Assembly: GCA_029776555.1 (NCBI GenBank)
Contig: JAKOSZ010000120.1
Location: 1 to 5,766, forward strand
Direction of reading: 5' to 3'
DNA from: Bacillota bacterium
GTDB taxonomy: Bacteria; Bacillota; Clostridia; Acetivibrionales; JAKOSZ01
DNA: 5,766 bases
The position numbers were made by a program, and so were the translations under genes. Below the pieces are notes generated by a model that saw nothing but the letters and a program-made list of their open reading frames with translations, had not been told where the DNA came from and searched no databases. Positions 1 to 5,124 of this stretch are shown piece after piece (the stretch's first letter is position 1; each line of letters begins with the position of its first letter).

Positions 1-12
1 CAGCTGTAGGAG

Positions 13-372
13 ATGGAAGAAAGGCTGGCTAAAGAGAAGGAAGAGATAGACACGCTGATCGCCCGGGGAGACATGAACGGCTTTAAGGAGTATTTTGAGG
101 GTGTCAATCCCGAAACCGCACAGAAGATATACTCGGAGATCGTTAAAGGGGAGAGTGTAAACCAGGAGATCACAAAGCTTTCAAAGCTTTATGAAACCAT
201 GGACGCAAAGGATGCGGCCAGGATTCTTGAGAACATGAGCAGCGACGAAATGGACATGGTGGTCGGAATAATCAAGAACATGAAAAGCGCCAATGCGGCG
301 CAAATACTTGCCAAAATGGATGTCCGTCTCTCAGCCAGCATCACCCGGAAAATGGCTGAAGCGGATGATTGA
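13..372 (+). CDS. MgtE_N-domain flagellar operon protein (YlxF-like), 5' end uncertain or broken
   Basis: The product (119 aa from the ATG at 13) has a charged helical, coiled-coil-like start (residues 1-20) and then a run of short helices. Phrases such as AARILENM and NAAQILAKMD (residues 57-117) are typical of the MgtE intracellular N domain found in YlxF-type proteins between fliJ and fliK in Bacillota. Family members are usually near 200 aa, with an N-terminal membrane helix and a long coiled coil that are both missing here. An in-frame TAG sits at 7-9. The only Shine-Dalgarno-like bases (AGGAG, 8-12) touch the ATG directly, which is too close for normal initiation. The true gene probably begins upstream of the window, so this may be the distal part of a gene broken by a nonsense change, an assembly error, or a shortened version. 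Its exact role is unknown; a periplasmic or chaperone-like role in the flagellum is inference. It ends 40 bases before the chosen fliK start. Confidence 0.7.
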   Translation: MEERLAKEKEEIDTLIARGDMNGFKEYFEGVNPETAQKIYSEIVKGESVNQEITKLSKLYETMDAKDAARILENMSSDEMDMVVGIIKNMKSANAAQILAKMDVRLSASITRKMAEADD

Positions 373-399
373 AATGTCATATCAGACCGTCATATTGAA

Positions 400-405
400 A
401 GGAGG
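400..405 (+). promoter_or_regulatory. Ribosome binding site deciding the fliK start
   Basis: A full AGGAGG (continuing as AGGAGGTGA) lies 7 bases before the GTG at 413. Upstream in-frame ATGs at 293, 365 and 374 lack such a site, and the first two lie inside the preceding gene. This decides GTG 413 as the fliK start. Confidence 0.85.
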
Positions 406-412
406 TGAGAAA

Positions 413-2005
413 GTGGAGAGCCAGGTTGTTTTTCTGGGCATTCAGATCCCAGTGAAAGGCATGGGCGCTGAAAGCGGAAGAAAAAACGCCGTGGGCAGAG
501 GCGATGGTGAGAGCCTGAGCTTTAAGGATTATCTGGCAAGAAACCGGGACAAGAGCCTCAGGGAAACCCATGGGAAAAGGTGGGACGACGGAAGCCGGGA
601 GACTGAGAAGGGCTTAAGGCTTACGGAAGCTCAAAACAGGTCCCAGGCCCGGGAAGCGGTAACCTGCAAGGGTACGGCTCAAAATTGCAGAGACGCACCG
701 GTCGGTGCCGCCTTGCCGGAGGAGGTCTCTTCCTTCCGGGAGGAAGTAAAGGGGCTTAAACCGGGGTTTGATACGGAGATGGCTCAGGAAATTCTGAACT
801 TGTTGTCAAGCTTGACCGGTTTGGGGCTGGAAGAACTTCAGGGGCTGTTGAGGCAGATGGGCATTGACCCGGAAAGGCTTTTACAGGACGTTGGCGACGA
901 AAGCGGTTTGGCTTTCCCTGAGAACCTGACAGCCTCCCAAAAGGAGTTCCTGCTTCAAGCCCTTTTGACCCGGGCAGAGGATATGAAGGACGGCGAGAGG
1001 CTTTATGGCGGAAGCTGGACAAGGGGCGAAGCCCCGGCGGAGGGCGCTGTATTGGCCCAGGAAGTGATTCCCGAATCCCCAAAACCCGTCCTTACCCTGG
1101 TTGACTACCGGACTCAAAAGCCGGCGCCTGAGTCAGAGGACCAGGGCGCAGGGATTACTCAAAAGAAGGCGGTTGAAGCAGCCCTGTTCCAAAACACAAA
1201 AGCAGCGGTCTCCGAAAACTCGAAACCGGTGCTTTCGGGAAACGCAAAACCGGAGGTTCCGGAAAACCCAAACCCGACGGTGGCGGCAATTGACCAGGGC
1301 CTCGTGAAGGCAGAGGCTGATTTGACGTCTAAGAGCGCGGAACAGCCTCCGGCGGATCCCGGCCAGGGCTTCGAGGGCATCCTGCTGGTGGCAAAAGACA
1401 GTGACATGGACGGTGTGGGCACTTCCCGGGAGGAGGGGGGAAGGGAAAACTCCCCATACGGTTTCGGGAGAATCCCCGACGCTTCCTTATGGAACTTAAA
1501 CTTAAGGCCGTTTGAGACATCAAGAGGACAAGCCTTTGAAGGGATAAGGAATTACTCCCCGGAACAGCTCTGGGAACAAGTTATAAGCCCGGCAATAGAA
1601 AAAGCCAGGGTCATCCTTACCGATGAGAAGTCGGAAATAGTGATTGACTTAAAGCCGGAGAGCTTAGGCAGGCTTTCCCTGAAGATCGTGACGGAAAACG
1701 GGGCGGTGGCGGCCAGATTCACCGCGGACAGCTACCAGGTAAAAGAGGTTCTGGAAGCCAACATGCAGGCCTTGAGGGATTCACTGGAGAGACAGGGACT
1801 GAACGTACAGGGTTTCAGCGTGTCGGTGAGGCAGGAACAGGAAAGGGTTTTTAAAGGGAGAGACACGTATTTAACCGCTGAAAAGCGAAACAGCCATGCG
1901 GACCCTGTGGCGGCGAGGGAAGCACCTGTGGGATACGCATTAGCCGGCGCCGTAAGCCTGGCCGGTTACGGACTTTACGGGAACCGGATAGACCTCATGG
2001 CGTAA
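413..2005 (+). CDS. fliK: Flagellar hook-length control protein FliK
   Basis: FliK is an exported ruler that sets hook length and switches the type III export apparatus from rod/hook to filament substrates. The product is 530 aa from GTG 413. The first ~375 residues are poorly conserved in style: charged, rich in Pro, Gly, Glu and Lys, and probably disordered. They include a four-copy octapeptide repeat at residues 259-290. The C-terminal Flg_hook domain runs from about residue 395 to 475 and contains the diagnostic motif LKPESLGRL (413-421). It continues with a beta strand, an amphipathic helix (DSYQVKEVLEANMQALRDSL, about 440-459) and then GLNVQGFSVSV. A 50-residue tail follows the domain. 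The length is within the broad range of FliK proteins. The gene sits directly before flgD and, two genes on, flgE, whose products build the hook it measures. Identification rests on the C-terminal domain and on position; the N-terminal half alone would not be recognisable. Confidence 0.93.
   Translation: MESQVVFLGIQIPVKGMGAESGRKNAVGRGDGESLSFKDYLARNRDKSLRETHGKRWDDGSRETEKGLRLTEAQNRSQAREAVTCKGTAQNCRDAPVGAALPEEVSSFREEVKGLKPGFDTEMAQEILNLLSSLTGLGLEELQGLLRQMGIDPERLLQDVGDESGLAFPENLTASQKEFLLQALLTRAEDMKDGERLYGGSWTRGEAPAEGAVLAQEVIPESPKPVLTLVDYRTQKPAPESEDQGAGITQKKAVEAALFQNTKAAVSENSKPVLSGNAKPEVPENPNPTVAAIDQGLVKAEADLTSKSAEQPPADPGQGFEGILLVAKDSDMDGVGTSREEGGRENSPYGFGRIPDASLWNLNLRPFETSRGQAFEGIRNYSPEQLWEQVISPAIEKARVILTDEKSEIVIDLKPESLGRLSLKIVTENGAVAARFTADSYQVKEVLEANMQALRDSLERQGLNVQGFSVSVRQEQERVFKGRDTYLTAEKRNSHADPVAAREAPVGYALAGAVSLAGYGLYGNRIDLMA
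1187..1282 (+). repeat. Four tandem 24-base units (octapeptide repeat) inside fliK
   Basis: Four consecutive 8-residue units, exactly in register, are encoded here: FQNTKAAV, SENSKPVL, SGNAKPEV and PENPNPTV. The shared pattern is x-x-N-x-[KN]-[PA]-x-[VL]. Asn is invariant at position 3, and Pro recurs at position 6 in three of the four units. The nucleotide copies have diverged, so this is an old duplication. It lies in the low-complexity linker of the ruler protein. Confidence 0.8.
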
Positions 2006-2010
2006 GGAGG
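2005..2010 (+). promoter_or_regulatory. Ribosome binding site deciding the flgD start
   Basis: AGGAGG starts on the last base of the fliK stop codon. It lies 8 bases before GTG 2019, while the alternative in-frame GTG at 2010 overlaps the site itself. GTG 2019 is therefore the likely start. Confidence 0.8.
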
Positions 2011-2018
2011 TGAAAGAG

Positions 2019-2870
2019 GTGCAAGTTACTGGGGCTAATCCGAACATCTATGGGAAGGTTGTTTACGAAACCGCAAACAGCTATGGCAGCAGGAACACCG
2101 GGGAGCTGGGGAAGAACGAGTTTTTAAACCTTTTAATTACTCAGCTCAGGTACCAGGACCCGCTAAAACCGGTGGACGACAAGGAGTTTATTGCTCAGAT
2201 AGCGCAGTTCAGCGCCCTGGAACAGATGCAGAATGTGAACGCCAGTCTTATGCAGTCAAGGGCTTTTTCCCTGCTCAACAAGCACGTTACAGCCAGTTAT
2301 TTTGACGAGAGCACGGGTGAGGCCAGGCCCATGGAGGGCTTTGTGAATTCGGTAAAGATGGGCGGCGGAAAGGTTTACGTGGTAGTAAACGGCGTAGATA
2401 TCCCCCTTGACAAAGTTCTGGAGGTAATGGACGGAGTGGAAAGGGACAGCGCGAACCTCTTCAAGTATGCCAACCTGATAGGTTTTGAAGCGGACGGATG
2501 CGTATACGATTTCAGGAGCGGGGATATAGTCAGGGTGCGGGGTGTTGTGAAGTCGCTCTTGAGAGGGACCTATGAGGATTACGCCGTGATGGATGACGTG
2601 GAAGCGGACGTGCTGGTCACCATAGACGGGCGCAACGCCACCGACATGGAGGAGTTGGAGCAGTACCTTGAGGACAGGCGCGGAAGCGAGATGAGCCTTA
2701 CGGTTCTGGACCGGGTTTCCGGGGCCAAGGTTCCGGTGACCGCCGTTGTGAAAGACTTCTCCATTGAAGAATCCGGAAGGGTAAGGGCGGTTCTGGAAGG
2801 GCTGAAAGTACCGCTGGACAGCATAGCCGGGATAAGGCTCAGGGAATCCGACCCTGTCGCCGACGAGTGA
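2019..2870 (+). CDS. flgD: Flagellar hook assembly (capping) protein FlgD, extended C-terminus
   Basis: FlgD forms the temporary cap at the tip of the growing hook and promotes FlgE polymerisation outside the membrane. The 283-aa product has the hallmark N-terminal capping region at residues 30-74: LGKNEFLNLLITQLRYQDP, then KPVDDKEFIAQIAQFSALEQ. It is followed by a Tudor-like beta module (about 85-136), the usual end of short Bacillota FlgD proteins of roughly 140-150 aa. Here the protein continues for about 145 residues with two further segments (about 152-204 and 220-272) that resemble the first module. The DxxSG-type turn (DESTG in the first copy) recurs at residues 96, 164 and 231. No Ig-like FnIII insertion of the enterobacterial type is apparent. 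The gene starts 13 bases after fliK and is probably translated in the same burst. Function is secure from the N-terminus; the role of the extension is unknown. Confidence 0.94.
   Translation: MQVTGANPNIYGKVVYETANSYGSRNTGELGKNEFLNLLITQLRYQDPLKPVDDKEFIAQIAQFSALEQMQNVNASLMQSRAFSLLNKHVTASYFDESTGEARPMEGFVNSVKMGGGKVYVVVNGVDIPLDKVLEVMDGVERDSANLFKYANLIGFEADGCVYDFRSGDIVRVRGVVKSLLRGTYEDYAVMDDVEADVLVTIDGRNATDMEELEQYLEDRRGSEMSLTVLDRVSGAKVPVTAVVKDFSIEESGRVRAVLEGLKVPLDSIAGIRLRESDPVADE
2271..2834 (+). repeat. Three tandem divergent copies of a ~52-residue beta module in FlgD
   Basis: The modules span about 2271-2426, 2472-2630 and 2676-2834. They align without gaps over their cores. The turn reads DESTG, DFRSG and DRVSG, followed by G-F-V, G-V-V and A-V-V strands. 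Later, VDIPLDKV and LKVPLDSI occupy matching places in copies 1 and 3, with VEADVLVTI in copy 2. Turn-to-turn spacing is 68 and then 67 residues. The linkers are about 15 residues and look helical and acidic. Confidence 0.65.
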
Positions 2871-2881
2871 ATGTTTGATTT

Positions 2882-2887
2882 GGAGGG
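2882..2887 (+). promoter_or_regulatory. Ribosome binding site deciding the start of the small operon protein
   Basis: GGAGGG lies 7 bases before ATG 2895. The in-frame ATG at 2871 directly abuts the flgD stop and has no spaced site, so 2895 is preferred. Confidence 0.7.
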
Positions 2888-2894
2888 AAGTACC

Positions 2895-3290
2895 ATGGTG
2901 GTCTACAATGGTTACATGAACAAAATGCGAATAGAAAGCGGAAACTCAACGGTAAGGCCCTCTGTACCGCTTCAAAAGCCGTTAAGCTCCCAGAAAAGCT
3001 TCTCAAGCCTTCTTAAGGAGAAGATAGAGGAAAAAAGCGAAATAAAGTTCTCCAAGCACGCCGAAATGAGGCTTAAAATGAGAAGCATAAACCTTTCAGA
3101 GAGCCAGAAGGCAAAGATAGCCAGCGCGCTGGACAAAGCCCGGGAAAAAGGCATCAGGGATTCGCTCATAATCGTGGACAACATGGCCTTTATTGCCAAC
3201 GTTAAAAACCGCACCATAGTGACGGCAGTGCAGAACGGCGAACTTGAGGAGAACGTGTTTACCAACATTGATGGAGCAGTGTTCGCTTAA
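2895..3290 (+). CDS. Conserved flagellar operon protein (TIGR02530-like), function unknown
   Basis: This 131-aa protein is basic, probably cytoplasmic, and has no signal peptide or membrane segment. A Ser/Pro-rich N-terminus (about 1-40) precedes the conserved region. That region has FSKHAEMRLKMR (about 52-63), a helix with SESQKAKIASALDKAREKG, a strand pair with DSLIIVDNMAFIANVKNRTIVTAV, and the ending VFTNIDGAVFA. These phrases match the small family that I know as TIGR02530, a flagellar operon protein that typically sits between flgD and flgE in Clostridia and some Bacillales. No biochemical role is established to my knowledge; its constant place between the hook cap and the hook subunit suggests a hook-related role, which is inference. 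Starting at ATG 2871 instead would add eight residues. Confidence 0.88.
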   Translation: MVVYNGYMNKMRIESGNSTVRPSVPLQKPLSSQKSFSSLLKEKIEEKSEIKFSKHAEMRLKMRSINLSESQKAKIASALDKAREKGIRDSLIIVDNMAFIANVKNRTIVTAVQNGELEENVFTNIDGAVFA

Positions 3291-3291
3291 A

Positions 3292-3393
3292 GCGGAAATA
3301 CCGCATGTTATCCAAAATATCAGGAGACGGCGGAAAGCCGAGCAGCCGGACCCTCTCGGGAGGCTGCCTGCTCCCGAACGACTGACGGAGCAG
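3292..3393 (+). ncRNA. Candidate structured RNA leader upstream of flgE
   Basis: Four hairpins can be drawn in the 126-base spacer before flgE. These are GCGG/CCGC (3292-3295 with 3301-3304), CGGC/GCCG (3328-3331 with 3337-3340, GGAAA loop), GCAGCC/GGCTGC (3342-3347 with 3362-3367, with an inner CCC/GGG) and CTGCTCC/GGAGCAG (3368-3374 with 3387-3393, 12-base loop). The last three are packed end to end, and the flgE ribosome site starts nine bases after the final stem. I do not recognise a known riboswitch consensus, including cyclic-di-GMP types I and II. It could be a cis-acting regulatory leader, an RNA processing element or a protein-binding site. The pairing is read directly from the sequence; function is inference. 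Confidence 0.5.
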
Positions 3394-3401
3394 CTCGCTG
3401 A

Positions 3402-3407
3402 AGGAGG
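3402..3407 (+). promoter_or_regulatory. flgE ribosome binding site
   Basis: AGGAGG lies 9 bases before ATG 3417 and 8 bases after the last stem of the leader. CTCC at 3371-3374, half of that stem, could instead pair with GGAG of this site, so leader folding could plausibly affect access. Confidence 0.8.
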
Positions 3408-3416
3408 TCAAATTGA

Positions 3417-4778
3417 ATGTTAAGGTCAATGTTTTCAGGAGTATCAGGCTTAAGGGCGCACCAGACGAGGATGGACGTAATAGGCAACAACATAGCCAAC
3501 GTTAACACAGTGGCGTTTAAATCCTCCAGGGTAACCTTCCAGGAAATATTCAGCCAGACTTTGAGCGGAGCCGGCGCTCCGGACATGCTGACCGGCAGGG
3601 CCGGAACCAATCCCATGCAGGTAGGTCTTGGCATGGACATAAGCACCATCGACAACATTATGACCAGGGGCAGCGTCCAGAGGACCGATAACCCTACGGA
3701 CCTGATGATTAACGGCGAAGGGTTTTTCGTGCTGAGCGGCAACAGGTTTACCAGGGCGGGGAACTTCTCCGTGGACAGCCAGGGGAACCTGCATTTGAAC
3801 GGCAATAACGTGATGGGCTGGATGGACTATGACCTGGAAACCAAGGAGTTTAAAACCAACGCGGACCTGGTCCCCATTAACCTGTACAAGGGAGGGCCCA
3901 TTGAAAACAAGAAGATTATCCCTCCGGCCAGGACCACCAGGATAGAAATGACCGGGAACCTCTTTTCCGAGGCGTTGAGCAGGGAAGTTTACAATACCAT
4001 AAACGACCCGGCGGAGAGCGATCTGATAGCCGATACGGTGGATAATGCCAGGATCCTGCTGGAAAGGATAGAGAAAAAACAGCCGGGCAGCACCTTAAGG
4101 GCTCCGGTCACCGTTTATGACAAGCTGGGGAATGCCCATGAGCTGTATCTCTGCTTTATTAAGGATTCCACCGACGCCGTCAACAACACCACCACGTGGA
4201 AGGTGTTTGTGGACGGGCCTGTTTCCGCTGCAAGCACGGCCATAGGCGATGTGGTTTTTGACAGTAACGGCAAGTTTGTCTCCACCACCCTTGGCGCAAT
4301 AACCGTTGAACCGCCCAATAAGGGGACGGATGCCTTTGATGTGGAACTGGACTTGTCCGGACTCAGCTCCTACGCAGTGGAGAATACAGGTACGGCAATT
4401 TCCGACGGATACAGGAGCGGCGATTTTGTAACCTGCAACATCGGTCCTGACGGCTTGATCATGGGAGTGTACGACAACGGTCAACAGCTGCCGCTGGCCA
4501 AGATCGCCCTGGCGCGCTTTGAAAACCCTGCCGGTCTGGAGAGGGTGGGAGAGAATATCTATATTCTTACCACCAACGCGGGAGACTTCAAAAACGGAGT
4601 GGAGCCCGGCACCCAGGGCACAGGAAAACTGAGCTCCGGCACCCTTGAGATGTCCAACGTGGACCTGTCCAAGGAGTTTACCGAGATGATCATCACCCAG
4701 AGGGGATTCCAGGCCAACAGCAGGATTATAACCACCTCGGATGAAATCCTTCAGGAATTGGTGAACCTGAAGAGATAG
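3417..4778 (+). CDS. flgE: Flagellar hook protein FlgE
   Basis: FlgE is the hook subunit, exported through the flagellar type III apparatus and polymerised under the FlgD cap. The 453-aa product opens with the rod/hook family N-terminus SMFSGVSGL, then MDVIGNNIANVNTVAFKSSR (19-38). It has the conserved core IDNIMTRGSVQRTDNPTDLM and then INGEGFFVL (about 78-106). The middle D2 region contains a VYDKLGNAHEL element (233-243), a variant of the usual VYDSLG. The DG-x-I-x-G-x-Y-x-NG segment sits at 345-355. It ends with the family C-terminus: SNVDLSKEFTEMIITQRGFQ (413-432), then NSRIITTSDEILQELVNLKR. Between TGNL (179-182) and VYD lie about 50 residues, longer than in many FlgE proteins and with a predicted charged helix (about 203-221). 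The length is normal for a Clostridia FlgE. ATG 3417 is chosen because of its strong ribosome site and the classic MxRSMFSG start. Confidence 0.97.
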   Translation: MLRSMFSGVSGLRAHQTRMDVIGNNIANVNTVAFKSSRVTFQEIFSQTLSGAGAPDMLTGRAGTNPMQVGLGMDISTIDNIMTRGSVQRTDNPTDLMINGEGFFVLSGNRFTRAGNFSVDSQGNLHLNGNNVMGWMDYDLETKEFKTNADLVPINLYKGGPIENKKIIPPARTTRIEMTGNLFSEALSREVYNTINDPAESDLIADTVDNARILLERIEKKQPGSTLRAPVTVYDKLGNAHELYLCFIKDSTDAVNNTTTWKVFVDGPVSAASTAIGDVVFDSNGKFVSTTLGAITVEPPNKGTDAFDVELDLSGLSSYAVENTGTAISDGYRSGDFVTCNIGPDGLIMGVYDNGQQLPLAKIALARFENPAGLERVGENIYILTTNAGDFKNGVEPGTQGTGKLSSGTLEMSNVDLSKEFTEMIITQRGFQANSRIITTSDEILQELVNLKR

Positions 4779-4787
4779 CGCAGTGTC

Positions 4788-4822
4788 CCCAGGCTGTGCC
4801 CCTAAACCGGGCACAGCCTGGG
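4788..4822 (+). other. Perfect 14-bp hairpin between flgE and flbD, without U-tract
   Basis: Bases 4788-4801 (CCCAGGCTGTGCCC) are the exact reverse complement of 4809-4822, with a 7-base loop. The stem begins 9 bases after the flgE stop. It is followed by GTAAAAGG rather than a run of T, and on the other strand no T-run follows either. It is therefore not a standard intrinsic terminator. The likeliest roles are protection of the flgE mRNA 3' end, a processing site, or weak attenuation before flbD. Confidence 0.75.
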
Positions 4823-4871
4823 TAAAAGGTTAACAGGAGCGCAAATACCCGTTATTAAGGGGGGTCGTCAT

Positions 4872-5084
4872 ATGATTAGGCTGACAAGGCTCAACGGGAC
4901 GCCTTTCGTACTGAACTGCGAGTTGATAGAAACCCTGGAAGAAACGCCGGACAGCGTTATTACGACAACAAACGGCAAAAAATATATCGTTTCGGAAAGC
5001 ATTGAGGAAATAGTCGAAAAAGTGATAGAATTTAAAAGAAATGTTTTTCCAGTTATCGTAGAGAACCATGACCAGGTGACCTGA
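4872..5084 (+). CDS. flbD: FlbD/SwrD family flagellar protein
   Basis: This small 70-aa cytoplasmic protein matches the FlbD family along its whole length. It shows MIRLTRLNG at the start, then ELIETLEETPDSVITTTNGKK (17-37, containing the family's PD-x-V-I and NGKKY signatures), then a helix SESIEEIVEKVIEFKR. The Bacillus subtilis homologue SwrD (YlzI) occupies the same place before fliL and raises flagellar torque by supporting stator function. The same role is likely but not shown here. A ribosome site AAGGGGGG (4857-4864) lies 7 bases before the ATG. This is unrelated to the Caulobacter transcription regulator also called FlbD. Confidence 0.92.
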   Translation: MIRLTRLNGTPFVLNCELIETLEETPDSVITTTNGKKYIVSESIEEIVEKVIEFKRNVFPVIVENHDQVT

Positions 5085-5111
5085 AAGCCGTTTTGCGAAA
5101 TACAATACAAA

Positions 5112-5116
5112 GGGGG
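5112..5116 (+). promoter_or_regulatory. Ribosome binding site supporting the TTG start of fliL
   Basis: GGGGG, within AAAGGGGG, is 8 bases before TTG 5125. No ATG or GTG with a comparable site exists ahead of the membrane segment, so TTG is the supported start. Confidence 0.7.
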
Positions 5117-5124
5117 CAAAAGAC

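Noticed and set aside
173..190. Tandem 9-base duplication CAAAGCTTT
   Set aside because: Only two copies, in coding sequence, giving K-L-S-K-L in a helix; likely chance.
1101..1307. 68-codon Arg/Gln-rich frame within fliK, plus strand
   Set aside because: It is an out-of-frame reading of the fliK octapeptide repeat region; the Arg-rich periodicity is a by-product of that repeat.
1435..1440. Run of six G in the fliK linker as a phase-variation tract
   Set aside because: Six bases is short for a contingency tract, and the frame is intact.
3305..3385. 26-codon open frame in the flgE leader, a possible leader peptide
   Set aside because: It has no usable ribosome site before the ATG, no run of a regulatory amino acid, and its bases are better explained by the hairpins.
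4434..4442. Cys-Asn in FlgE as a spirochaete-like lysinoalanine cross-link site
   Set aside because: The spirochaete Cys lies in the D2 domain, whereas this Cys (residue 340) is in the C-terminal conserved part; there is no positional match.
4095..4814. 239-codon open frame on the minus strand across flgE
   Set aside because: It lies entirely opposite well-supported flgE and its 3' hairpin, has no recognisable motifs, and reads as a codon-bias shadow.
4846..4865. Short ACCC/GGGT stem that could hide the flbD ribosome site
   Set aside because: Only four base pairs with an 11-base loop; too weak to claim.
5101..5106. TACAAT as a -10 box of a promoter before fliL
   Set aside because: No -35 element at the right distance and no SigD-type sequence; the gap is only 40 bases within an operon.
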